The position numbers and the translations under genes were made by a program. A stretch of DNA of 64,000 nucleotides from positions 1 to 64,000 of the forward strand of contig JAYKXN010000123.1 in NCBI GenBank assembly GCA_037962975.1, written 5' to 3'. This stretch comes from Clitoria ternatea (taxonomy: Eukaryota > Streptophyta > Magnoliopsida > Fabales > Fabaceae). Below are positions 36,116 through 48,931 of this stretch, in pieces. The notes under the pieces are model-generated. The model was not told the origin of the DNA and did not search any database. It saw nothing but the letters and a program-made list of their open reading frames with translations. The first letter of the stretch is position 1. The number at the start of each line of letters is the position of its first letter.

Positions 36116-37527
36116 TAGATCCTTTCTGAAACTTTAAAAGCTGTGTCTTTCAGTCTTTTTTCACTTTCTCTTCTTCTTCACACTGATTGTCGTCTTCTTC
36201 CTCGTCCTCTTCTTTGCCTCGAGTTTGTTCTTTGCTCGTCGTGTTCACTTGCTTCTTCCTTCTTCCGTTCGTGTCATCTTTGTACCATTTTTCAAGTAAG
36301 TGCTCTATTACCCTTCTTCTTCATTCACTACTGGTGTACCTCATTGTTATGCTCTGTCATTGTTATGCTTTATCATTGTTATGCTCTGTCATTGTTTGTC
36401 AAACTGAATGAATGTGTTTGTCTCTCTGTGTGTGTATTATTTCATTGTTAACGAAGCTTGTAGGAAATATTCCTATTCTGTGTAGTTACTTGTCTGACCA
36501 TCAATAAGTGGTTCCTATTTTTCTGACCATATATTTATGGTAGCAAGATCATACATTTTTTTGTCTTATTAGTCAGATTGAACAACATATGCCATGTTTC
36601 TTCCTGTTGTTTACTGTGTTGTGAGGTTTTAGTTTTACTTTTGGTTAGCAAGTTGTTTTTAATAGAGTGATTTAGTGTCAGGCATGAGTGTAACTTTAAT
36701 ATCCGTAATTTTGAGTATTCATAAACATGCAAAATTTAAGTAATACACATAAAACAAGGTACAATGTAGAGGTGGGGCAAAATGGCTTGAAAGTGTTTGA
36801 TTAGATATACCTATATCCATTAAAACCTAATGGGATGAAGAGTGTTTTGGTTCTAACCTGAATAACGAAGACTTAGGTAGAAATTTATTGCTGAATTTGA
36901 ATATGACATGAAATGAGACAAAGAAAATGAACTTTTTCTCTAGGCCAACCCAAATTTATATTTTTTATGCATACTACTTTTGTTGCCCTTGAAGTAAAAC
37001 CTTCTTGGTATCCTGACACTGGTGCTATAAATCACCTCACATATGATCTAAACAATTTAATGTCACATTCTGAATGATAAGGTTCAAGTTAGATATTTTT
37101 AAATGGAAAATTTTCACTTCATCATTGTTAACCATTCCCTTGAAAACATTTTCCATTTATGAATTTTGTTCTGTTGAAGTTTAGTTTAAAATTTTGATAT
37201 TTCATTATTAGATTTTTGAGTTGAGTTGTAATCAAAAGTTACATTTCACTTATATAATGTTATTGCTGTTGTTGTTGGTTGCTCGTATATAATGTTATTC
37301 CTGTCTATTGTATGTATGTGGTTTTCAATCTTGCAGACTCGTAGGCTCATACTAGTTAACTAGTATGAAAGTTGTTGTGCATATGAGTGAACCGTAGTTC
37401 CCCGTTTGAGATTCGACACAAATGGTCATTAAATTAATTAATGTCATCATTTGTGTTGAATCTTGAATTGTCTGTTTGGACAGTTTGGGATGAACAATTA
37501 TTTTTTATACATCATTGTTAGTATGTA

Positions 37528-39022
37528 TGTTAACCCGACGATAGCGTCTCAACCGTTCGTTTCCACCACCAGGTTGTTAATTGGCAAGCGCACCAATCGT
37601 TTGTAGTTTTCAAAATTTAGATATCGTTCCACTGGGATTGAAAGTCCAATAACAACAGTAATTTTCTATTCACTATGGTAAATATGAAGAAAGTTATAGA
37701 CAAAAGAATGATTTATATACAATTTATACAATATTCACAGGATAACATGATTGAGTAGTTCATGAGCTAAAAAGAAAATAAAAATCTATCTAAAAAATTG
37801 AGTTGCAATCTAGAATAGGTAAGATACTTGAGATAAACACAGATAAACAAATTATGTTGGAAATTGGATCCCTAATCTAGAATAACAATGAGGAACTCAA
37901 GACATGCATATTTAATCATCAAGTTTCATGTCATTGCAGCTTAAAATCATTATAATCGATCCCTCGTGATATAAATTCTAAGAATTCACTGTAAAGTCCA
38001 ATCCCTCGTGAGCTTTCTCAGTAAAAACTTGCATTAAGACCTGGCCTTATGGCAACAATGGTTAACAATCCCTATGGAATTGAGATACCAAGGGTATTCC
38101 AGCTTTTACTTTCGTCAAAACAAGTTTCAATACGGCATGAATAATCATTCTCCCATTTGACATTCATACTAATAAAACAAGTTTCAATACACATGAAAAT
38201 CATTCTCCCGTTTGATATTCATATTAATAAAAGGTTGAAATACTAACATGGACTTGAATCATAAACATGCAGAGGTCGAATTCACAACATTATACTCAAT
38301 AGATTAGTTCACCAATTCCAACATAAACAAATTAGTTACACATGGTGAAAGTAAAAACAACACTTACAAAGTTTGACATTACGAAAATAATGGGAACTTC
38401 ACGATACAACGATCACAATACACCAAAACACACTCAAGTATCTAGAAAACTATTCTAGAACTACAACTCACAAAAGAAGTACTCAAAGTCGAGCACAAAG
38501 AGAGAAAAGAAGAGAAGTGAATGAGAATGGGAAGGGATGAGATGCCTAGAATGGTGTTGGATGGCCCTATTTATAGGGCTGAGCAAGGGTGTTGACACTA
38601 CGCGTCAGTGTGACGCTACGCGTCAGCCTCCATTAAACACTTGATAATGGCCACTTCAAATTATTAAATTTGATCATGCCTGGCCACATGAACATGTTTC
38701 CACCGAGTTTTGGCCTTTCATGCTGAGTGGGGTGGCCCTTGGTGCTGAGTGGAGTGCCCATTATTGGGTCCAAGTGGAGTGGTTGGCCAAAGTGAAGGTG
38801 GAGACCACGCAGCACTGATGCTACGTGTGGCTGTGACGCGTAGCGTCCGCATCAAAAATAGCTGTTGATGCTACGCATGGGGTGAGGCTACGTGTCAGCT
38901 CCTTCAGTGTAATTTTCTCTTGATTTCTTAACTTTTTCACTGCAAAACTAGAGAAAATTGATCAAGGGCAGATTATTTCCAACAACATCCATTTATTGAA
39001 TTCAAAGCCTAATTTTCTAACA
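37528..39022 (-). mobile_element. Solo-LTR-like insertion
   Basis: Runs TGTTAACCCG...TTTTCTAACA, about 1495 bp. On the minus strand it opens TGTTAGAAAATTAGG and carries TATAAATAGGG near 38570, as a retrotransposon LTR would. It contains repeats of GCTACGCGTCAG (38595-38900). Flanking pentamers do not match, so the ends are provisional. Confidence 0.5.
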
Positions 39023-39094
39023 AATTAAACTAATTTTTATAATTTTTGTGAAATTTTTATTAAAAGATTTATTGTAAATTTGAAGACTAACAAT

Positions 39095-39280
39095 GTACAA
39101 GTTAGGAGTTATTTTAAAATTTGATAAACTTTCGGTAACTTGCATTTTGTGTTGTTCTCTGGGTGCATATTTGGTTGTGGTTGATTTGATTTGACCACTC
39201 TCATTTTGTGTACTTAGAGACCAATGTGAAATGCTGCTGAAATTTCATCAAATTTCAAAATAACTCCTAACCTGTATATT
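39095..39280. repeat. Inverted repeat of about 32 bp with a 110-bp loop
   Basis: GTTAGGAGTTATTTTAAAAT near 39105 is matched by the complement of AAAATAACTCCTAAC near 39258. It lies just upstream of the TNP2 coding region. Confidence 0.75.
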
Positions 39281-39378
39281 AGAATGACGTATAAAAACAA
39301 TTGTCATCTTGAATGGGTATAGGACCACCACCTTGTGGAAAAAGTGAGGTTGATCATAGCACCTTGTAAACAGTTGGC

Positions 39379-41182
39379 ATGGATCAGAGTTGGATAACTG
39401 CATCACGCCTAAGTCTAGAGTACGAGGGGGGGTTGAATCATTTATAGAATTCGTAGCGAGGAATGCAGTGGAGGTGAATGGAAAGTATTTTTGCCCTTGT
39501 GTAAAATGCTTGAACCTGCGTCGGGTAGACTTAGAAGAGGTGTGAGAGCATCTACTGTGTGACGGTTTTCTGCGTAGTTATACGCGTTGGATATGGCATG
39601 GTGAAGATGTGGTGGTGCCAAGTAACAGCTCTCAAACTGAAAATCGAAGCTCGATGCATGACACCGATGTCGACATGGATGACCGACTCGAGGATATGAT
39701 CCGTGATGTGGGGGTAGAAGGTTTTAAGAAAGCTCATGTATATACGACTCTGTGTGAGCACTCTGAGCAGCCGTTGTATCCAAACTGCGTCAATTTCACG
39801 AGGTTATCAGTAGTTTTGCGATTGTTTAATTTGAAGGCCATAAACGGGTGGACGGATAAAAGTTTCACTGACTCACTGAAGTTGTTGAAAGAAATGCTCC
39901 CAGCTGGAAACACCTTGCCGAATCGTAACTATGAGGCCAAAAAGGTGTTGTGTCCTATGGGTTTAGAGTATGAGAAAATACATGCATGCCCAAATGATTG
40001 TGTATTATTCCGGGGTGAGTTAGAAATGCTGCATCGATGTCCTAGGTGTGGGGTGTCACGGTATAAGAAGAAAGAGGCAGATTCTGATGAGGTATGCACT
40101 AAAAGGTCCCCTGCAAAGGTGTTGTGGTATATGCCTATAGTTCCAAGACTAAAGCGTCTGTTTGCCAATGCAGATGATGCAAAACTTATGAGATGGCATG
40201 CTGGGTTGTTGATGGACTACTTAGGCATCCGGCCGATGGATCGCAATGGAAGAAAATGGATACGATTTTTCCAGAATTTGCCCATGAACCAAGAAATGTT
40301 AGGCTTGCACTAGCCACAGATGGCATGAACCCGTTTGGGAACCTGAGCACAAACCATAGTTCATGGCCTATTTTGTTGTTTGTTTACAACTTACCGCCAT
40401 GGTTGTGCATGAAGCGGAAATATGTCATGTTATCAATGATGATTTCTGGTCCACGACAACCGGGCAATGACATTGATGTATATTTAACTCCATTGGTTAA
40501 AGACCTCAAAAGGTTGTGGGAAGACGGGGTTGATGTGTTTAACGGGTTTACCGAGCAGTCATTCAAATTGCGTGCCATGCTCTGTTGCACGATCAATGAC
40601 TTTTTAGCGTATGGTAACTTATCCGGGTACAACGTGAAGGGTCATAAAGCTTGTCCAGTATGTGAGGAGGGGACTAGTTTTGTGCGGTTGCACCATGGTA
40701 GGAAAAGTGTTTATCTTCGACATCGAAGGTTTCTTAAAGCGAATCATCCGTTTCGAAGGTTGAAGAAGTCGTTTAACGGTGCCCAAGACTTTGAAATGGC
40801 TCCTCCGCCACTATCTGGTCGCCAGACATATGAAAAGGTGAAAGACGTCAACGTGCAGTTTGGTAAGTGTGAAAAATAGCACCCGACACAAAACAACTGG
40901 AAGAAAAAGTCAGTGTTTTTGACCTGCCATATTGGAGAGAGCTTGATGTAAGACACTGCATTGATGTAATGCATGTGGAGAAAAACGTGTGTGAAAGTTT
41001 GGATGGTACACTCTTAAACATACCCGGGAAGACTAAGGATGGCCTAAACTCGCGTATGGATTTGGAGTTGATGGGTATACGTCAGGATTTTCATCCACAA
41101 TCAAAGGGCAAAAGAACATATTTGCCCCCAGTATGTCATACATTGTCCAGAAAAGAAAAGCAAAGTCTGTGTGAATTGTTAC
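39379..41182 (+). pseudogene. CACTA (TNP2-type) transposase, broken and truncated
   Basis: The start at ATG 39379 opens with MDQSWITASRLS, the transposase-associated N-terminal domain. A seven-G run at 39426-39432 throws the frame by one, and a TGA follows at about 39541. From 39609 the TNP2 core continues with a zinc-binding-like HACPNDCVLF...HRCPRCGVSR stretch. A frameshift lies near 40200, after which the highly conserved EPRNVRLALATDGMNPFGNL and NHSSWPILLFVYNLPPWLCM blocks, YGNLSGYNVKGHKACPVCEE and HHGRKSVYLRHRRF are readable. There is a TAG at 40877-40879 and a further one-base slip near 40910. The frame 40969-41182 (CIDVMHVEKNVCESL) then runs into the Tat LTR. TNP2 proteins catalyse CACTA excision; at least five lesions make this copy inactive. 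Confidence 0.93.
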
Positions 41183-41986
41183 TGATCCGGTCTAGATACC
41201 GGCCCCCATACTTGTGACGTCAGACTGACCTCATTTAAGGATAACCGGTGTCCTGGTTCAATGTTGCCACACCGGATATCCGTTGTCTGGCCGTCCGCCC
41301 TCACTCCACGGCAACATCATTCATTTTCTCCATAGCGGTTCTATGTTCATCTTTACAGGGTGTTTATATAATTGTTGGCTTTTCAGTCACAGTGAGAGAA
41401 GAGTCCCTGATAACTTATCAACGAAGACACTGTTTGTAGCAAAATACGTCACATCAATGGTTTCAGAAAGTAAGTGGGTGTGTCAGCAGATTATGCGGAA
41501 AAGGTGATTATCCTCTCCTCTCTCTAGAGGATTGTACTCTGATAATTGACCTACCCTCCTGACACATTCTGAAAGTCGAGCCACTTTGATTGACACAATA
41601 TACACGCAATCAGAGCTAAGGGACCCACCTGCATCCAACGACTCATTTCTCTTACGTTCAACTATAAGAAGCCCATATCAACACACATGCATGGTATCGT
41701 TGTTCTATCTCACACTTTACTGTTACTACGCTTGAGTATTCATTGAGTTCATACACTCTTCTAACTTGAGCGTCAGAGAATCTTCGCAGGTGGCACCACC
41801 TTTCGCCCCTCTACAACGTGAAACGTTGGTGTGAAGGATCTCCAGGACAACAAGACCGGCCTCTCCCACTGAGAGACCGGATTAATACATCGGTTACTCA
41901 CAGTTCCGGTGTGCAAACCCTAAAAACACCTGCATTCTTGTGGCTGGTCCCACACCGGATCCTAGACCCTGGTCCAGACCAGTTCA
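41183..41986 (+). repeat. 5' LTR of the Tat element
   Basis: 804 bp, TGATCCGGTC...CCAGTTCA, with a TATAAGA box at 41663-41669. The first bases (TGATCCGGTC...ACCGGCCCCCA) resemble the LTR at 16841 read on its coding strand, but the rest does not, so these are related but distinct families. Confidence 0.85.
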
Positions 41987-41987
41987 T

Positions 41988-42005
41988 TGGCACGCCCGGT
42001 GGGAC
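41988..42005 (+). other. Primer-binding-site-like word
   Basis: TGGCACGCCCGGTGGGAC, one base after the LTR. It is nearly identical to the word at 15684-15701. The cognate tRNA is not assigned. Confidence 0.75.
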
Positions 42006-42048
42006 ACGATAGAGTTATTCCCATTTTCGCAGAAGTTAGGTCGTTACA

Positions 42049-45000
42049 ATGGAAGGTGATGGGAGAGATTTCGTGGAAGGTCACGTGGAGGATGTGACCC
42101 ATCAACAGGCTGGGAGAAGACTCGTCTTCGAATCCCCTGTAACTCAAACCCGGAGGATGGTGCAAGTGCAGACGCCTAACCCTCACGATGAGGTTATCAG
42201 GCAACTGAAGGAGGAGCTGATGGAGTTGAGGCGAGAGAGAGGAGGAGCTGGGGACAGAGTAGTGTCTCATGCAGAGGACGCTCACCATGCATCAGCGAGG
42301 GATAGATCTACCACCCTCCAGTATTCGAAGATCCCCACATATGAAGAGAGGGAGCAAACACAGGACTCTGGTGATAGAGTCAGTGCTAGGAGAAGGGAGC
42401 AGGCGGTGGTAACTTCAGGGACATACAAGCTCAATGTTCCTTTCTCAAGAAGGTTGATGAGTATTGTCATTCCAAAACATTTGCAAACAACTCAGCCATT
42501 GTCGATTGGGAAGTATAATGGAGAGACTGACCCCACTAAGCATTTGGATGCTTACGTTTATGAAGCTATGTATCTGGGAGCAGATGAAGATGTCATGTGC
42601 AGAATGTTCCCAAGGACGCTGACGGAGGAAGCTCTCGGCTGGTTTAAAAGTTTGCCCTCAGGATCTATAGACTCTTAGGAGGAAATGGCTGCTGCATTCG
42701 AAAGCCATTTCGTCATCTCCAGGGATATCCCAAGAACTTCTCACACCCTGGCCCAGATAAGGCAGGGAGAAACTGAGACTCTTAAGGAGTTCCTGAAAAG
42801 GTTTTACAAGGAGGCTGCGTTGGTCCCTAACCTCACGGAGGCCATACAACTCCATATTGTAGTGGAAGCTCTTCAGCCAGGTTCAGCCTTTGCCCTATCT
42901 TTGGCAAAAAGCCCACCTACAACCTTCGAGGAGTTTCGAAGGAAAGCTTCCAAATATGTGGGCATAGAGATGCATCTAGAGGCAACTGCAACAAGAGTAA
43001 AGCCTTCTGCATCCGCTCAGCAGCCACGGAGAGAAAAGGAGAGAGTGAGGCCTGAGAAGCATGCCTTTAGAGAAGACTTTGTGAACGCTCGTCAGCATCC
43101 ACGAGATAGGCGCGTATCATCGTTCGATCACTATGCTCCGTTGAACACCAGGCACTCACAAATCATGAGGGAGGTTGGTTGGCCAACTCTCAACGTCTTT
43201 GGTATAAGGAAGCCAGCCCCAGCCAAGAGGGGTGGTAACCCACGTAAATACTGCACTTTCCATGAGCAGACAGGGCACAACACTGATGAGTGTAAGGCGT
43301 TAAAGAATACGGTGGAAACTCTCATTCGGGAAGGAAAGCTGAAGCAGTATTTGTTTAAGGAGAAATCTATGGATGAGCCTCACAGGATGGAGAAAAGGAA
43401 TAGAGATCCTGATGATGAAGATGATAATACACGCAACCCAGCAAGGAAGTTCACTGCGGCTGAGAAGCAGAAAGGGGTAGTGATTGCTGAAGGTGCCCAA
43501 CAAAGTAACATGCCCCAGCAGCAGAGGCAGGGCAGACGAGAAGTGATTGAGATGATAGCTGGAGGATTTACGGGAGGAGGAACATCAATCACAGCACGAA
43601 AGAACCACCATAGGATGATTCTGTCAGTCCAGGGTAAACCGAGGGAAAACCGCCCTTTCAGGGACGGAGTGACAGCCCCGACGGTGTCATTTACAGATGA
43701 TGACTTCGGCCCAACAATTCCAGGAGGTGATGATGCAGTAGTGATTGTGGCCGTCATAGCCAATAAGGACGTCAAGAGGATCCTCGTCGATCAGGGAAGT
43801 TCTTGTGATGTTATCTTTTATAATTGTTTCAAACGAATGGGTTTCAGTGATGCAGATTTACAACCATACACACAAGAACTCACAGCGTTTAACGGAGCCA
43901 AGCAACCCACTAAGGGATACCTCGACACTTTGATTTCTTTTAAAGGGGAGCCCGGTGCAAGAACGGTCAAGTCAAGAATTCTGGTGATTGATGTGGAATC
44001 CCCGTACAACGGTATCATAGGCCGTCCAACACTGAACGCTATGGAAGCAATTGTATCCACCCCTCATCTCTTAATCAAATTTATCGACAAGGACAACGGT
44101 GTGTCCTCACTCCGCGGAGATCAGGAGATGGCTCGATATTGTTATAATCTGAGCCTCAACATGGTTAAGTTGGATGTATTCAACAAGAAGAGGAAGTTGA
44201 ACGACGGAGGAACAGCGGCAGGGTCTGTCAGTCTTATTGACCTAGACCCCAGAGCGGAATTGAAGATTGATCCACTCAATCCATCTAAGCCCACACCAGA
44301 TGGTGACTCCAGGGATGTCGTATTGGGAGATTCCCCAGAGAAGGTCACGCATATCAACGATAAGCTGGAGTCTGCTATGGAGCAACGCTTATTAGCCCTT
44401 TTGCAGGAATTCAAAGACCTTTTCGCATGGACAGCAGCAGACATGCCGGGGATGGATCCTGAGTTCTGTTGTCACAAACTTGCAGTGTATCCTGAAACCA
44501 GACCGGTGGCCCAGAAGAAGAGGAGGTTAGGACCGGAGAAGCAGAGGGCAGCTTGTGAGCAAACAGAGGAGTTGTTGAAAGCAGGTTTTATAAGGGAAAT
44601 ACGCTATTCATCTTGGCTTTCTAATGTGGTCATGGTGCAGAAGGCCAACGGTAAATGGAGAATGTGTACAGATTATGTGGATCTTAACCGTTGCTGCCCT
44701 AAAGATCCATATCCCCTACCCAACATCAATCGCATGGTGGATGATTCATCTGGTTACTAATATCTCAATTTCATGGATGCCTACTCGGGGTACAACCAGA
44801 TTCCGATGTGGGAGGGAGACCAGGAGAAAACTGCCTTTATCAATGACCGCGGTGTTTTCTGCTACACCGTCATGCCTTTTAGACTGAAGAACGCCGACGC
44901 TACCTATCAGCGCATGATTAACAAAGTCTTTGAAGAGATGCATACAAAGCTGGTCGAAGTTTATATTGATGATATCATAGCCAAAACGCCCGCTGGAGGA

Positions 45001-47511
45001 GACCACATTGAAGATCTACGCCAAGTTTTCACTAGGCTTCGGCAATACAACATGAGGTTAAATCCTTTAAAGTGCACCTTCGCCGTTCCAGCAGGAAAAT
45101 TCTTGGGATTCATGTTGACTCAACGAGGCATTGAGGCTATCCCCGGGAAATGTCAAGCAATCCTGGACATGCAGAGTCCCAAATGTTTGAGGGAGGTCCA
45201 GTCATTGAATGGGAAAGTGGCCGCTTTAGCTCGTTTCATGCCTAAGATGGCGCACAGGTCCCTCCCCTTGTATAAGGCGTTGAAGAAACACAAGAGTTTT
45301 GAATGGGGAGAGGAACAAGAGCAAGCCTTCCAGCAGCTCAAGGCCGTTCTCTCGAGTCCACCAATTCTGGTTAAGCCTGACCCGGGCAAAACGTTAATCT
45401 TATACTTGGCAATATCCGACGAAGCTCTAGGTGTAGCCCTGGTGAAAGAAACCCCTGAAGGGCAGAGACCGGTGTATTTTACTAGTAAAACGTTTCAGGG
45501 GGCGGAAGGAAGGTATCAGAAGATTGAGAAAGCCGCCCTGGTAGTTGTATGGGCGTCACGACGGCTGAGGCCTTATTTCCATGCGCACCCAGTATTGGTA
45601 AGAACGGATTTGCCACTCCGTTCAGTACTCAGCAAGCCAGACCTCGCCGGAAGAATGATAAAGTGGTCTATCGAGCTGTCAGAATTTGAAATTTCATATG
45701 AGCCTCGAGGAGCCATCAAAGTGCAAGTGTTGGCCGATTTTGTAGTAGAAATGACGGGGGCGGACCCGACCACCCCTCGAGCGCATTGGACCATCTACGT
45801 CGATGGCTCGTCGAACAGCAAAGGTTGTGGAGCAGGTGTGGTGGTAGAAAGTGATGACGGTGTGCACTTAGAAATTTCCCTCCGATTCAATTTCAAGACC
45901 TCCAACAATCAAGCTGAATACAAAGCATGCTTGGCCGGCCTCCGTGCGGCGATTGACATCGGAGCATCAGCAGTTACACTCTGCAGTGATTCCCAGCTGG
46001 TGATTTCGCAAATCCAGGGGGAGTACCAGGCGAAGGAACCACAACTTCAATTGTACTTGAATTGTGTTAATGAGCTGAAGGGAAGATTTGAAGTTTTAGA
46101 GTTCAAGCATGTGCCCAGAGAAGAAAATACCAGAGCGGACATCTTGTCAAGATTGGCAAGTACAAAGCAGCCTGGTAGCACAACAACGGTGGTTCAAAGC
46201 ACTTTGACATCACCCAGTATACCTCTGTATCCTTCTTTGAATGCTGTCATGGTGAGCTATCCATATGAGGATTCTTGGGTCATTCCCTATATCCGTTATC
46301 TGGCTGATGGTCAACTTCCCACTGACGAGAAGGAAAGGAGACGAGTAAAGAGGGAGCTGCCATATTTTACTATGGTCGATGGTGTTCTCTACAGAAGGGG
46401 GTTCTCTGTCCCATATCTTTCATGTTTAAGAGAAGATGAAGTTCAAGCGGTCTTAACTGAGGTACACAAGGGGCAATGTGGGCACCACGCTGGAGGCCGA
46501 AGCCTAATGAGAAAAGTCCTCAGGGCTGGATATTGGTGGCCCACTGTGAAGCAGGATTCCGCAGACTTTGTGAGGAAGTGCGACGCTTGCCAAAAATTCT
46601 CCAATCTCCATCATACACCGGCCCAAGAGTTATCTTCATCTGCCGTGCCTTGGCCGTTCTACCAATGGGGCCTTGATATTTTGGGTCCGTTTCCCACTGC
46701 GCCAGGAGGAATCAAATACTTGATCGTGGGAGTAGACTATTTCACCAAATGGATCGAAGCAGAACCTGTAGTGCATATCACTTCTGCACGTACAAGACGT
46801 TTCATGTACGAAAATATCATTGCTCGGTTCGGGGTGCCAGGGCGGATTGTGACTGACAACGGCACCCAGTTTACAGACAAGAAGTTCACAGATTTACTTG
46901 AAGGACTGGGGATAATCCAGATATTTTCATCTGTTGAACATCCCCAAACCAATGGGCAAGCAGAGGTAGCTAACCGAGAGGTGCTAAAGGGGTTAAAGAA
47001 GCGTCTGGGAGAAGCGAAGGGAGGATGGACTGACCAGTTTTGTCATGTTCTATGGGCATACCGCACTACGCCTCATTCTTCAACTAACGAATCCCCATAC
47101 CGGTTGGTGTACGGGGTTGAGGCGATGATCCCAGTTGAGTTACAAACAAGATCGGCTCGTGTGGAGTATTTTTCAGTAGAAGATAACAACGCCAACTTAG
47201 CATCAGAGCTGGACATCCTCCAAGAGTTAAGGGAAAAGGCTTTCGTCAGAGATCAGGCAATAAAAGCAAAGGCTGCACTCCGGTATAATAAACGTGTCCA
47301 GTACAGAGCTTTTAACACCGGAGACCTCGTTCTGAGAAAGGCCAGTGTGGGGAATAAGTTCGCTCACCAAGGAAAGCTAGCACCGACGTGGGAAGGACCT
47401 TATAGAGTTTCAGAGGTGACTGGAAAGGGATCATACCGGTTGGAAGAACTTGATGGAACCCCAATCCGCAACAAATGGAACACTCAGAATTTACGAGTGT
47501 ATTACAGCTAG
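42049..47511 (+). pseudogene. gag-pol polyprotein of the Tat element, two in-frame stops
   Basis: A single frame of 1820 codons, with a TAG at codon 210 (42676-42678, where the relative at 15200 has Trp) and a TAA at codon 904 (44758-44760, inside RT). In order: gag domain (about 150-310); a degenerate zinc-knuckle-like CTFHEQTGHNTDEC; aspartic protease with VDQGSS near residue 581; reverse transcriptase from about 800 with catalytic YIDD at 44961-44972; a first RNase H; a second, archaeal-type RNase H (about 1250-1375) with its DGSS, NQAEY and SDSQL acidic sites; integrase with an HHCC finger (HKGQCGHH...CDACQ) and D,D,E at LDIL, TDNG and QAEV; and a C-terminal WEGPYRV module. All catalytic residues seem present, so the two stops, both explainable as transitions, are the main damage. 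Gag forms particles; pol matures, copies and integrates the element. Confidence 0.95.
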
Positions 47512-47816
47512 TTGGTAAGACGGCGTGTACTCTTTTTCCTTACTTGAGTTTTTTCCCATTGGGTTTTCTCAAGAAGGTTTTAACGAGGCATGGCCCCAAC
47601 GATGCTCTTTGTGTAATCTATTTTCAATTTTAATAAGAATACACTTTCACCGCCCTATCATTCTCACTTTTCTTATGTGTTATGATTTAAAGCCGTAGTT
47701 TAATACGCATACACCTCAGGACGGATGAACGCAACTACCTATTCTGTAGTTGATGAGATAATTCCTCGAAGAACGAAGGAAGACCCCTCAAGACGGACGG
47801 TGTAATTCCTTGAGGT

Positions 47817-48230
47817 GGAATGGGTTGTAGGGCTGGTCCTTTCTCAAGGCCACAAACCGAACCCCATTCGAAGACTACATGGGTTGTAGGGCTGGTCCTT
47901 TCTTAAGGCCACAAACCGAACCCCATTCGAAGACTACATGGGTTGTAGGGCTGGTCCTTTCTCAAGGCCACAAACCGAACCCCATTCGATGACTACATGG
48001 GTTGTAGGGCTGGTCCTTTCTCAAGGCCACAAACCGAACCCCATTCGAAGACTACATGGGTTGTAGGGCTGGTCCTTTCTCAAGGCCACAAACCGAACCC
48101 CATTCGAAGACTACATGGGTTGTAGGGCTGGTCCTTTCTCAAGGCCACAAACCGAACCCCATTCGAAGACTACATGGGTTGTAGGGCTGGTCCTTTTTCA
48201 AGGCCACAAACCGAACCCCATGCGAAGGCT
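47817..48230. repeat. 59-bp tandem repeat array, 7 copies
   Basis: Units contain GGGTTGTAGGGCTGGTCC and AAGGCCACAAACCGAACCCC, period 59 bp. They lie between the convergent 3' ends of pol and the antisense gene. The same unit occurs at 14381-14632 in the pol-less element. Confidence 0.95.
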
Positions 48231-48931
48231 TGGGCGCAGTAGGCCGGTTCACACAGGAAACCGCGCTGAACCCCGAGTAACGGGCGCAGTAGGTTCAGGA
48301 TTAGCCCTGATCCGAACCCCGTGTTGAAGGCTTGGACTGTAGGATTGCACCGAACTCCAAGTACGGTTAGTAGGATCGAACCGAATACCGTGTGAAGACC
48401 TGAGATGTAGGACCAAACTGAACCTCAAAAGAAAGGCGTAAAAGCTTACCCTTGTCAAAGCGCCAAAATTCAAAAGGCAATGTCCGTCCTCGGTGGTGGA
48501 ATATCCACCCCGGAGCGGTTGAACGCTGACGTACCCGCTCTACATCTTCGAGGACAGATAAGGATTTCTATCTTTTAAGAAGTTAAAAGGTAATCTTTGA
48601 GATAAACTCTCCCTTCCCAATGAACTTACACTTGGGGACAGGGCGTGCTTTAACTTAATTGTCATTTATTCATTACAATTTGTTATCTTAATCCAGTGTG
48701 ATAAGTATGCTTTAAGTAACTAGGTAACCACGCAGAACGGATTCGCAAAGCATTGGAAATAATAAAGTGTTTTGTATAACACCAAGTTATTCAGCACTCA
48801 CACATTCGATGCAAACAGTTGAGGAAAAGTAATAGTGAATCTTATTTTCAAAAATAAGGAAATATGCAGGTTACAAAATGTTTTAAAGCTGGAGCCGATC
48901 CCAGAACACGGCTATGAATGAAAGCTTAAAA
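48231..48931. other. Spacer between the tandem repeats and the antisense gene
   Basis: Degenerate GGTTCGG/CCGAACC-rich words up to about 48440 resemble 14100-14380 in the pol-less element. The rest has no open frame. Confidence 0.6.

Larger units (their letters stand above)
35586..41182 (+). mobile_element. Left part of a CACTA transposon, interrupted at 41183
   Basis: It starts CACTAGTGCAAAAATTGG, a typical CACTA terminus, followed by a 500-bp block of subterminal repeats, a leader, and a plus-strand TNP2-type transposase that stops mid-domain where the Tat LTR begins. The right half and right terminus are not seen beyond the Tat element, so this element has been truncated or its remainder lies elsewhere. 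A solo-LTR-like insertion (37528-39022) lies upstream of the transposase. Confidence 0.85.

Noticed and set aside
36143..36451. Leu/Ser/Cys-rich open frames after the CACTA repeats
   Set aside because: CT-rich leader sequence of the transposase gene; composition explains the peptide and no domain is seen.
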